Part shown: positions 19,801 to 28,249 of the stretch, piece after piece
Position numbering within the stretch: position 1 is the stretch's first letter
Layout of the letters: the number at the start of each line of letters is the position of its first letter
Assembly (NCBI GenBank): GCA_016281805.1
Contig: JAEEJJ010000051.1
Span: forward strand, 1 to 33,819
Reading direction: 5' to 3'
Length of the DNA stretch: 33,819 nt
Source of the DNA: Clostridiales bacterium
GTDB taxonomy: Bacteria > Bacillota > Clostridia > Oscillospirales > UBA644
Translations under genes and position numbers: made by a program
Notes under the pieces: generated by a model
Databases searched by the model: none
Seen by the model: only the letters and a program-made list of their open reading frames with translations
What the model was told of the DNA's origin: nothing

Positions 19801-21036
19801 TTTGTCCTCATCACCAGAGTAGTCGCCGCTCAAAAACTGGAAAATAGTACGCTGATTTGAGCTGATATCTTTTGCTATGAATTTCAGCAAATATGCAGTA
19901 TACGGGTGCATAGGAAGAAGTTTTTTGAAATCCTCATCCTTAATGTTGTAGTCTTTATTCTTTATGACATCTACACTTCCACGTTTAACGCCAGACCATA
20001 GAGATTCGCTTGTGTGCTCCCACTCATTGGAAAGATCAGGCTCGTGTCTGAGCGCCTGACCAAGCAGCGTAAAGGCCGTGCTCTCTTCAAGTTCAATCGT
20101 ATCAAGCTTGAATCGTGCCTCGATGATTGCCTTGGATCCTTTATCCTGAATAAGCTGACTGGCTGAGCTATGAGTAATCAGGAATAAATAGCAACTGATG
20201 CGCGAAGATGCCTGTGCGATTTCCTGCAATCCGGTTATGTTATTCTGATTGTTTTTGAAATACTCTGTAAACTCGTCCCAAATGAAAACGATAGAATAAA
20301 GATTATTGCCCTTGCGGACGTCTTCCAACCAATCAATCAGTTCTTCAGAAGACATCGACCAATTGAATCCTTCAAGCGCTGCAACCTCAATTATCGTGTC
20401 AAGCAGCCCTAATTTATCTTCTAAATCAAGCTCTTCCAAATCTTTGATTATACTATCCACAGAACTGTATTCAGTGAATTTACCGCGATATTTATTGAAA
20501 GCGCCCTGAAAATTAAATGCAGATGTTTCGGGATGTTTCAGCATTGTAAGGATTTTTTCAGCAAGACTTTGCGCGCCAGTATAGGAAAGACCGACATCTG
20601 AAACGGCTTTTCTTACCGACTCAACAATTGAATTAAAGAGCTTATCCTGAGTGTTAATTCCTGCCGAGGCACTTCTTTGAACAACAAGAATTCGCCCTTT
20701 AGCACGAATGCCTTTCACCCTTGCAAGCAGCGAATCCATTCCGTTTTGAGTGAAATACGGGGTTATAGAGTCTATATCGTCTTCTAAAATATGCTTTATA
20801 ACAAACGATGCATAAGTTTTACCGGTTCCGTAAGCACCGCTCATCCACACACTGCGATCTTTTGTTTCGCTGCTTTTCTCGAGAGTTTCAACGATGTCCT
20901 TGAGGATGTTTTTGAAACTTGCATGAGGATAGAAAGACTGCCATTTATCGGGATATATTCTGTCACTGTTTCTGCTGAATACCGGGATAAAGTTTGGATC
21001 GACTTTAATATACTCACTATACAATCTGACTGCCAT
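16822..21036 (-). CDS. brxC: BrxC-like large P-loop ATPase
   Basis: 1404 aa with Walker A WMSGAYGTGKTYASFVIKHIL and Walker B-like LYSIVFIWDEFTEYFKNN. Lies between brxP and pglZ as expected for BREX type 4. Confidence 0.85.
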   Translation of the reverse strand: MAVRLYSEYIKVDPNFIPVFSRNSDRIYPDKWQSFYPHASFKNILKDIVETLEKSSETKDRSVWMSGAYGTGKTYASFVIKHILEDDIDSITPYFTQNGMDSLLARVKGIRAKGRILVVQRSASAGINTQDKLFNSIVESVRKAVSDVGLSYTGAQSLAEKILTMLKHPETSAFNFQGAFNKYRGKFTEYSSVDSIIKDLEELDLEDKLGLLDTIIEVAALEGFNWSMSSEELIDWLEDVRKGNNLYSIVFIWDEFTEYFKNNQNNITGLQEIAQASSRISCYLFLITHSSASQLIQDKGSKAIIEARFKLDTIELEESTAFTLLGQALRHEPDLSNEWEHTSESLWSGVKRGSVDVIKNKDYNIKDEDFKKLLPMHPYTAYLLKFIAKDISSNQRTIFQFLSGDYSGDEDKTNFKWFIEHFAFEFGKWNYLTADYLWDYFFKSSNVDLDSTFLQTISHYNNYAPLCDDPSNEMIGDRRRRVLKVALLLAALQTKNGADAKTGATSLMRPTLVNIKACFVGTPYESTVEQDLNYFASKGILGKIESAQEVLFVMTSAAIDTERMNQIIEETRKSITFEKVISDSSYDVAKQFLPTDFLKYRMRIVNVSPVNAKQEADKIEPSENHIPTFFLFARNEAEQGKVKETVASIFEKVGERCIVVDFTSLPFTDFLFDKFIESKAREKYFSTLPNQKSQFDLAKKTSLDILNEWVRKLITTSLFVYSAPDKSVQKTGGANLRRELREINTAFYGCGLEEISQNDKLFAESGFKETVAQMAMGKIDVPNNYSYLRIISNYLSNDGIWSTPKYWEVHPDHPASRMKIAINEIIDIAFKKSSMVSIIDIWKELKKPPFGLLPNTGSVFLLGFLLAEYADSTYYKRDINNNTVSLNYSDLSELIFGTVKNLPKSHGQFIVRQTPEQMKFCQITGEIFRIAKEKRNSVDDIAKNINIYLTNNKYPMWAFRYFIEEDLAEHDYCDAMVELTTLLCEFIKPESKIDRDRSKIVEDIFRLYQQNNAIEEVYRNALTAENLRAGMNYYIAQYKPELIQIASNLKVEAKEYLELLNSKLSNDSSYLWEIGDTNHQIDNLYIDLKLIYDINRVLTTKHQTYAEARKALIEKLNIVKVPYALLKEFRPDLITIVDQFNLIKDNVQFNKTEVSTIIANLAEDFVEFFNNQYDVFCKSVDRALHTSLSNDEYEALFNKVPSGTIFEATDSFTTKMQHELTNFRKSKKIREMYDIWEKQTDSLNPADWSKKKGIPVLCMFSNDILEAQKVFDALNKTSYLPTEKDSDDAIEFLNSGKLNALKDMECCTKTFIEYFAEEYSYVVTSADELRDVLRSVAGTNVYDWYAKASGCKAAIRQFATERYQLKYRSQAKERIKKMTAEQAQRYLDELIDNNPVLGINILKG

Positions 21037-21049
21037 AGTTTTATTCTCC

Positions 21050-23398
21050 TTATATCAACGAAAGAACATCGATAGCGGTCTTGCCTTTTTTTCCGGCAGG
21101 CAAATCAATGTTTTCCATAATCCCTTTGTTAAAATCAACTTGGATATAATCGCTGTAGTTATTCGCAAGCCCCTGAAGGATGGGTTTGAGTGTTTCTCTC
21201 TCTATTCCAAAGATCGATCTCGGGCTGAGACCTTCGCGCTCGTCGCTGTCGTCAAGAAGATCTGATAAGGTGAAACTATACATGCCATCCATTTTCTCGG
21301 CAAATAGATAAAGTGTGTAGAGTATTACAATAGGATCTGCATCATCCCATATTCCTTTGGTAACAGAGGTAACATTTTTTCCTTTAACTTCGCATTCTCC
21401 CTGTAGAAGAAGCCACCCGATTGGAGAAAGCCTCAGCGTTTCCTTAAGTGAACTTAATGCATTCTTTTTTACTGTGGGAGAAAACTCATCTCCAAGCAAA
21501 ATCGGAAGATCATCAGCGAAATATGTTCTTCCAACCTCCAGCTTGGTTGCATACCAATTAACTATCGGTGATTCATAACAAAGGTTGGTGTAAATAATTC
21601 CCCAAGTTGTGGGCGAATCGCTACCAAGCTCCCGAAGTTTTGTGCCCAACACCGTTAAAGCGTTATTTTCGGTTATTCCCGACTCTTTAAGCCACGTTTT
21701 GAAACCGACAATCATATACTTGCCCATTCTCTCGTTTGCCCAAAAGTCATCCAACAGTTCGAAATATAATTCCAACCACTCTTGACGAAACCCGAAATTT
21801 TGATATCGACTAATGTTTTTAACGCTCATGTTATTTCCTCCTCCTGTTATTCCAAGCGATCTTGCTGTAATACAACCTTTACTTGAATCCAAGCACCGTT
21901 CACAATGCTTACACCCTTCTATTGTAATATCATCTTTTGAAATTGATAATGCACCAAATGCGCATTCGGCCATACATTCACCGCAGTTTACGCAATATGC
22001 CGCTTTGCTTAGTGCATTTTTGAACAGATACATAAATCTTACTGATAATGGTGATCTTATCAAAGCAGGAAGAGTAAGCACTGTTGCATTCTTCTCAATA
22101 CGTACAGAAAAATCCATGTTTATATCCTTATAGTGGATAGAGTACATATTATCATCAATCTTTACAACGTCGCCTATTGTTGACATCCACTTATCCCACG
22201 CATAATTGCTGTCGGTAACAATCAACTTGACACTATCTTTTGTTTTTATCTCTGTTATTTTATTGCCGCCGATCATTAGTTCCTTTCCGCCGATGCGTGA
22301 TTTCCAACCACCAGACTGAAGATATTTCTGCCTTTCATTAACTGAAGCAAAGGATTTAGTAATACTTGAAGAAACGATGTTAAGCAAAGGTGCCACTTCA
22401 TCAGGATACACATGGTTGATAACACATTCATACCATTCGGACGCCATAGGGCACAACTTACATCCAACCCTATATGCACCATATCGGTACAGTTTGTTAA
22501 AGAGTAAGTGATACTTGAAGATATACAGGAACAGTTCACATGAGCCCCAATCTAAAATTGGACTACAATTATACTGAACAGCATGTTTGTTTCCGTCAGA
22601 TACCATAGTATATGTAGATCTCGCATCGCTTTCTTCTGCTCTAACTCCATCAAATACCATTACCTTGAACGGCTTGGAATTGTCGGGATATTTCTGACGA
22701 TATATTTCCTTGAGTTTTTTTATTGATGGCGCTGTTTTGTGAACGCTACAACACCAACGTAGCTTTCTTGCAGGAAACCCGATTTTTTTCCACGATTCTT
22801 CAGCATTAAAATCCGCTCTTGCTTCGTGCCACTCAAGAGTGTTCCAACGTTGTTTTGCTTCATTAAGGGCATTGTATGTTGTTTGTAATTCCATTGTTGT
22901 ATCGCCGAATACGACAACAAACTCATCATGAGGAATTGCTCTCTGTACAATGTCAAGCATAACAATAGAGTCTTTTCCGCCGCTGTAAGCAACATAAAAC
23001 ATACTAACTCTGGGTTTGTATTCAAGGTAGTTCTTATATGTCGTTTTTAACGTCTTTTGTACCAGGCCATTCATAATACTCTCGTTTTTGAATAGCATAG
23101 TTTCAACGTCCACTGGTTCTATAACCAAATTTTGAACAACATTCTTCAGAATAGGCATTTCATAAAGGCCACCTCCGCTTGCTTCGCAAACAAGCTCTCC
23201 CTTATAAAAATACCTTCGTGCTTCAGCCCACATCAGTGGTTGTTCGCAGTCTGCAAATTTCCAGCCATAGTCTTTATCCAATCCAAGAAAGCGAAGTTCC
23301 TCAAAAAAGACCGGACGAACTTCCTTTGAAACTCCAGTTATTTTTGTAGGTAGGAGTATATATCCACCTGTCGCTTTATCCCATTCATAGTTATACAT
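21050..23398 (-). CDS. brxP: PAPS-reductase-family protein with 2x4Fe-4S ferredoxin-like domain (BrxP, DndC-related)
   Basis: FYVAYSGGKDSIVMLDIVQRA (PP-loop), VFGDTTMELQTTYNAL, LRWCCSVHKTAPSIK, GCKLCPMASEWYE, and CVNCGECMAECAFGAL...GCKHCERCLDSSKGC. Confidence 0.88.
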   Translation of the reverse strand: MYNYEWDKATGGYILLPTKITGVSKEVRPVFFEELRFLGLDKDYGWKFADCEQPLMWAEARRYFYKGELVCEASGGGLYEMPILKNVVQNLVIEPVDVETMLFKNESIMNGLVQKTLKTTYKNYLEYKPRVSMFYVAYSGGKDSIVMLDIVQRAIPHDEFVVVFGDTTMELQTTYNALNEAKQRWNTLEWHEARADFNAEESWKKIGFPARKLRWCCSVHKTAPSIKKLKEIYRQKYPDNSKPFKVMVFDGVRAEESDARSTYTMVSDGNKHAVQYNCSPILDWGSCELFLYIFKYHLLFNKLYRYGAYRVGCKLCPMASEWYECVINHVYPDEVAPLLNIVSSSITKSFASVNERQKYLQSGGWKSRIGGKELMIGGNKITEIKTKDSVKLIVTDSNYAWDKWMSTIGDVVKIDDNMYSIHYKDINMDFSVRIEKNATVLTLPALIRSPLSVRFMYLFKNALSKAAYCVNCGECMAECAFGALSISKDDITIEGCKHCERCLDSSKGCITARSLGITGGGNNMSVKNISRYQNFGFRQEWLELYFELLDDFWANERMGKYMIVGFKTWLKESGITENNALTVLGTKLRELGSDSPTTWGIIYTNLCYESPIVNWYATKLEVGRTYFADDLPILLGDEFSPTVKKNALSSLKETLRLSPIGWLLLQGECEVKGKNVTSVTKGIWDDADPIVILYTLYLFAEKMDGMYSFTLSDLLDDSDEREGLSPRSIFGIERETLKPILQGLANNYSDYIQVDFNKGIMENIDLPAGKKGKTAIDVLSLI

Positions 23399-24122
23399 CG
23401 CAAGTTCTTCCCATCTTTTTCTTTAATTCAGAAATCCTAAAAAACTCGATTTTTGAATGTGCTGCTTTATGACATGTTGGACAAACAAACGAGATTGTTG
23501 AAGGCGAAATCACATCCGGCTTTACACAGTCACACAGAGGAACGTCAATATGGATTTCCATCAGGTCAAATCCGGGAAACAGCTTGTTGACCTCACTGCC
23601 GCACACAGAACAATCTTTCCTTTGAAATTCAAGCGTTTTTTTGACTGTATAAACAACTTTATTGGTTCTTTCTAAATAGCAGTGGTATGAAGGTAGCAAC
23701 ATACCAAAAATACAATCTGAATAAGAGTAGTCGATATAGAATTGCTCTCTTGAAATTCTAATAATCGCTTTTGAAATACTGTGTAAAACATCTTGTTTTT
23801 CAATGTATTCATCGAATACTCTTTTTTGTAGTTTCGATCCATGACCGAACTTTGAGCTATTTTCCGGATCACAATATCCAACATTTGCGATACACATTTG
23901 CATTCCTGCAATCGACCGAAATTCCGGATTATCCTGAAATTCAGGATAAAACGGCAATTGACGCATTGCTTTGCTCAATTCTACAATAAGCTCCTTGCGG
24001 TCTGTTGGTGAAGAGACTTTTTTTAACTGAAAGTAGGTATCGACCAGCAGAAGAACCTCATCTACCATCAGAGGTGGCATACGGTCTTTTCGTGTATTGT
24101 TTAATAAATCAGATTTCTGCAC
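23391..24122 (-). CDS. HNH-type nuclease-like protein (degenerate HNH core)
   Basis: EFRSIAGMQMCIANVGYCDPENSSKFGHGSKLQKRVFDEY resembles the N-terminal region of McrA-like/HNH restriction proteins. C-terminal CSVCG...MEIHIDVPL...FVCPTCHKAAHS gives a zinc-ribbon HNH-like core. Confidence 0.65.
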   Translation of the reverse strand: MQKSDLLNNTRKDRMPPLMVDEVLLLVDTYFQLKKVSSPTDRKELIVELSKAMRQLPFYPEFQDNPEFRSIAGMQMCIANVGYCDPENSSKFGHGSKLQKRVFDEYIEKQDVLHSISKAIIRISREQFYIDYSYSDCIFGMLLPSYHCYLERTNKVVYTVKKTLEFQRKDCSVCGSEVNKLFPGFDLMEIHIDVPLCDCVKPDVISPSTISFVCPTCHKAAHSKIEFFRISELKKKMGRTCDV

Positions 24123-27100
24123 AATGTACTCCTGTTGTATCTACATAAAAATACTTTGAACCTTCGAGGAAATTCGGAAGATTTCTTTCAATGAAACCCT
24201 CTTGCTGAAGCCAGTCACGCATTTCTGATTTTGAAGAAAACATTCCATTTTTTACCTTATCAGTCAATATCTTAATAAGCATTGAATCAAAAGTATCATT
24301 CTTGTATTTGTCAGAGACAAATATCGCTGTCGAACGATTCAAGGGGTTACCAAGAGTGTAAAGTATATTGAATTTGCCGCTTTGAATCATTAGGTTTTCA
24401 AGTAAAAATGTATTCCATTCAATATCAATATTCGGAAACCAAATAAACTCGTCAATCTTCGAACAGATAACATAATCATTAACCTTCAACATGTCTGAAA
24501 TTATGGCAACGGCATCGTTGATTGTTTCTTCAGAAATTCCAGTCAGTTCACGCTTCATAAGATTATTCGCATCAATTCTGACATATTGCGGAGCAAGCAT
24601 TTGAGTTAAATAGAATGGAGATATATACTTAATATTGTTGTCTGTACATATATCAATCAGTTCATTAATATCAATCTGATCATAATCTGTGATATGTTGT
24701 AAAATAACGCTTTTGTTTGTTATGTCATTTACTCCAAGCTTAGCAATATACGGCCGTACAAAACTGAACTCACTACCAAACATATAATTGAGCGCGGCAA
24801 ACAGCTTATTGTGACCATCAAAACCATTTCGATATATAAACTCAGGGAATCTATCAGATATTGCATCGTATACAAAGCGAATATTTACCGGAACCTCAGC
24901 GCAAGCCTCTGTAAGATACTCTCTGATTTGCCTGTAGTCACTGGGTTGAATATCAAACGACGATGCGTGAATATAGAATCCGTTTTCTATATTGAAAACG
25001 GTGGAACTGCGCGCAACTACTGCTCCTAAGTTTTTTTCGTTCAGTGATGTGATTTCGGCAAATATCTCAGACTTATGTACAGCGCCTCTTTCTTCAACAA
25101 AAGCATCAAGTTCATCGACAAGAGAAGCATCGTTTGTTTTTCGCACATAGTCTCTGTTGGTGTTAAACCGACACCCGTATTTTTTCAGCGCACCCTGAAG
25201 CAAATATTTGTTGGTTATTTGTGTGCCATCTAAAACACTTGATAAAGCATCAAATATTTCCCCATAGGTCAGCAAGGCACGAGGAGAGTTCTCAATAAAA
25301 TCGTTGATAGATTCGATAATTTCTTCTTTCACCTGGATATAATCAGGATGTATGTATTTACCTCTGTCACAAAGAATTCCAATGTAACCGACCTTTGCAT
25401 CGATAGCTCGATTTGTTATGGATTTTGCTTTATCGCCGAATAGTTCAATCATATATTCTTTGAAACGGTTCGCTTCAAATGAATCGTTGATCTTGAAGCC
25501 AGCAGGAAATCTATAATGTAAAACATAATCACACATAAAAGTAACAGTAATTGGTATTATGGAATAAAATTGACCTGTGACTTTATAATTATTGAAGAAC
25601 ATATTTTGAACGACTTCAAGCGGTGCATTACATTCTTGAGAGACATTTTCAAGAACTTCGTTGACTTCAGAGGATTCAATTGTATGGGGAAGTCGATTAT
25701 AGGCCATTTTAGCATTGGCAATAATCTGATAACTCGTGCTGCCACTTGAAATGACAATTGAATCGAGTTCCCATGAATAAGAATAAAGCGTATGTTCGGG
25801 AATATGTTTAACTGACTTCCAAAGAATGAGCGCAAAATCTCCAAGTATCTCTTTAAGTTCACTCAAATACAAAAATTTATCGCCATCACGCATTGCATAA
25901 ATAAGCAAAATAAGGTCGTATTTTTGATTTTTGTAATATTTCCAAAAATTTCGAGTTATCCTTGCTTCAACCTGGCGAATTCTTTCACGCGTTAAGTTAA
26001 GACGTGATCCTATTTCTTCAAGGCTTTCCCCTCTTATTCTCGATTCTAAAATCTCAATTCCTCTTTTACTTGATGTTTGAAGTCCGCTGCAGATATTGCT
26101 AACGGTTTGACGAACAGCTTCATCAGGATCGAAGTTGATACAATCAACAAATGCTTTTATAGCCACTGCAACTTCACTATCTGGGGCGATACCCATGCTG
26201 ATTATTAAATTGGGGAGCTGGTATATTCTGGTAGAAGAGTCACACATTGAAATAATAGAAGAAAGCGATTTGCCACTGGTTTTTTCGATTAACAAAACAA
26301 GTGGTATTACTCTCCTATCCTTAACGGATTGTGGAAGATTTCTGACTGATTCGCAAACAGAATCTACAAAAGAATCGTATGTTTCAGTGCGTGAAACATA
26401 TCTTCTAAACAAATCACAAATGACTCGAACATACTGTGGATTGTAAAATGCCTTTGAACAGATTTCAGATCCCACAGTTTCAATTGCCGTTTCTATTGTT
26501 TGAAGATATTTCTTTTGGTCGTCATCAAGATTTTCAATTGAATAAGAGGTACCGTTAAGGAGAGAACCAATTGATTTGATTAAATTGTTATCAATTTTTG
26601 TCACTCGCTGAGTTGATTTGTTTTTCTCTAAGCGATGGGAAGCATCGGAAAGGAAGTCTTTTATTTTTGCAACAATTTCATTTATTGACTTTTCCCCCAT
26701 ATTCCGCATCGACCTTAAATCGCTGATGCTTTTAGTCAACAACTCTTTTACCGTTGTGCACTTAGCAATACTCAAACAATTAAGGGCGCGTGAGCTTAAT
26801 TGAAGCTCAGAAACCGGAATACTGTAATTGTTAGAATCAACTTTAAAAATCGCGTAAAAAGGTATTAATTCATCTGATTCAGAATTATTAATTTCAATGA
26901 TTGCTTCGTTGACAACCTCTGATGGCTTCTGTTCATTTTTATTTTCTTCTTCCCGCATACCAGATGCGACAATAGAATCAATATTAATGTCTTCATTGTT
27001 TGCATTAGGATGCAAAACATTTTCTGATGAAATTTGATGTTCAATGTTTATTCTGCTGGATGGATACGATTTTTCAGGAATACTGTTTTGGTTTTCGCTT

Positions 27101-27303
27101 TTCGAGCTTGACACCGCTTTTTCGATAAACGCTTTTAGATTTGACACATATTCTCTGGAAACATTCATCCTGGTTCTAAAGGCAACGAAATCAACAGTAG
27201 AAAGTTCTGATACAAACACTTTACCTGAGACTTCGCAATACGCACAGAAATCAGGATATTTACTTGAGAGTATATCGTTTATTCTAATCCGGCTCGCATC
27301 CAT
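24109..27303 (-). CDS. 1064-aa putative regulator/sensor with RNAP alpha-CTD-like and sigma-70 region-4-like motifs
   Basis: LQLSSRALNCLSIAKCTTVKELLTKSISDLRSMRNMGEKSINEIVAKIKDFL resembles alpha-CTD. GESLEEIGSRLNLTRERIRQVEARITRNFWKY resembles sigma region 4.2. Long C-terminal region with no recognised motif. Confidence 0.75.
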   Translation of the reverse strand: MDASRIRINDILSSKYPDFCAYCEVSGKVFVSELSTVDFVAFRTRMNVSREYVSNLKAFIEKAVSSSKSENQNSIPEKSYPSSRINIEHQISSENVLHPNANNEDINIDSIVASGMREEENKNEQKPSEVVNEAIIEINNSESDELIPFYAIFKVDSNNYSIPVSELQLSSRALNCLSIAKCTTVKELLTKSISDLRSMRNMGEKSINEIVAKIKDFLSDASHRLEKNKSTQRVTKIDNNLIKSIGSLLNGTSYSIENLDDDQKKYLQTIETAIETVGSEICSKAFYNPQYVRVICDLFRRYVSRTETYDSFVDSVCESVRNLPQSVKDRRVIPLVLLIEKTSGKSLSSIISMCDSSTRIYQLPNLIISMGIAPDSEVAVAIKAFVDCINFDPDEAVRQTVSNICSGLQTSSKRGIEILESRIRGESLEEIGSRLNLTRERIRQVEARITRNFWKYYKNQKYDLILLIYAMRDGDKFLYLSELKEILGDFALILWKSVKHIPEHTLYSYSWELDSIVISSGSTSYQIIANAKMAYNRLPHTIESSEVNEVLENVSQECNAPLEVVQNMFFNNYKVTGQFYSIIPITVTFMCDYVLHYRFPAGFKINDSFEANRFKEYMIELFGDKAKSITNRAIDAKVGYIGILCDRGKYIHPDYIQVKEEIIESINDFIENSPRALLTYGEIFDALSSVLDGTQITNKYLLQGALKKYGCRFNTNRDYVRKTNDASLVDELDAFVEERGAVHKSEIFAEITSLNEKNLGAVVARSSTVFNIENGFYIHASSFDIQPSDYRQIREYLTEACAEVPVNIRFVYDAISDRFPEFIYRNGFDGHNKLFAALNYMFGSEFSFVRPYIAKLGVNDITNKSVILQHITDYDQIDINELIDICTDNNIKYISPFYLTQMLAPQYVRIDANNLMKRELTGISEETINDAVAIISDMLKVNDYVICSKIDEFIWFPNIDIEWNTFLLENLMIQSGKFNILYTLGNPLNRSTAIFVSDKYKNDTFDSMLIKILTDKVKNGMFSSKSEMRDWLQQEGFIERNLPNFLEGSKYFYVDTTGVHCAEI

Positions 27304-27317
27304 AGCTTTTCGTCCAT

Positions 27318-27554
27318 CTAAATTTCAAGATTGTTAAGAGCTTTTTTAAGAGTCCTTATTTCTTCCAAAGACAGGGTTACGCCTTTGCCCATTTTTGTAT
27401 TGTCTTCATTCCAGCTTCGAATATCATATTTGGCAATGTTATTTCCCCACTGCACAATATTAAGCTGTTTTCTCCAGCTACCGCTTTCAGAGAGAGTAGC
27501 CAACTCTTCAACAATCGTACATTCAAGTTTCTTGTCTGTTTCCATAGAATTCAT
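27318..27554 (-). CDS. PC4/YdbC-like single-strand nucleic-acid-binding protein
   Basis: LATLSESGSWRKQLNIVQWGNNIAKYDIRSWNEDNTKMGKGVTLSLEEIRTLKKAL matches the YdbC/PC4 pattern. GAGG precedes the ATG at 27554; the longer ORF starts at 27596. Confidence 0.8.
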   Translation of the reverse strand: MNSMETDKKLECTIVEELATLSESGSWRKQLNIVQWGNNIAKYDIRSWNEDNTKMGKGVTLSLEEIRTLKKALNNLEI

Positions 27555-27906
27555 ATACCTCAAATCTCTTAAAAATAAAAATGCTGAACTTTGCAATCAA
27601 ATGTTTTTTTGAAACCTATTCAGAAGGCACAAATCCGTTTTCGAATTGGTTATTCCAATATAAAATGCTCAAAGTTTATAATTTTCCATTTATTATTATA
27701 TCACACCTTTCATACAAAAATCAATACCTTTTTGTCAACTTTTTTATCGAGTAATTAAACAGATACTTGGCGTGCAGAGAAGCCTATCGAATTGTATAAT
27801 TGTATAAGCAAATTTTTGTGCAGTCTATACGGCTTATACGAGTCAGGCATATGCCAGAAACTGTTTTGGAGTATGGCATTGAACCGCAGCGAAACCGATA
27901 GATACA

Positions 27907-27948
27907 ATGGCATAGATATCGTTCAAGCGGGAGCTATGCCATTTTTTT
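27907..27948 (+). terminator. Rho-independent terminator-like hairpin
   Basis: ATGGCATAG...CTATGCCAT (9-bp stem) followed by TTTTTT. Confidence 0.65.
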
Positions 27949-27965
27949 GCAAATCGGCAGACTAA

Positions 27966-28121
27966 ACAATCCTATTAAATCTGAATCGTCTGAATGCAAC
28001 CACCTTTGAGCATAGAGCAAATGTAAAAGTTGGTGTTGATTTTGAAATCACTTTGCCTGAGAGCAATTCGATTATGGTTTCGGTTAACGGCACGGCTGTA
28101 GTAATAAAAAAAATAGACTGA
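27966..28121 (+). pseudogene. Possible C-terminal remnant of a + strand gene
   Basis: Open frame without a good start: TILLNLNRLNATTFEHRANVKVGVDFEITLPESNSIMVSVNGTAVVIKKID*. Protein-like composition, product unknown. Confidence 0.3.
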
Positions 28122-28249
28122 TGAATGTTATATAACTGTAGCAAATAAATAGAGTATGATTTAATCTATAAGCCGATTATATATTTTTTCATAAAACATT
28201 ATAAAGCGACTTAAACAACAATATTACTATAACAGATATGTTTTTTGAT

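Noticed and set aside
16822-21036. Considered DndH/PbeC-like or DUF499 instead of BrxC
   Set aside because: Gene order with BrxP, PglZ and BrxL fits BREX type 4 better; exact family requires an HMM search.
24109-27303. Considered as a true RNA polymerase subunit or sigma factor
   Set aside because: Only isolated alpha-CTD-like and region-4-like motifs; no sigma region 2 or alpha N-terminal domain recognised.
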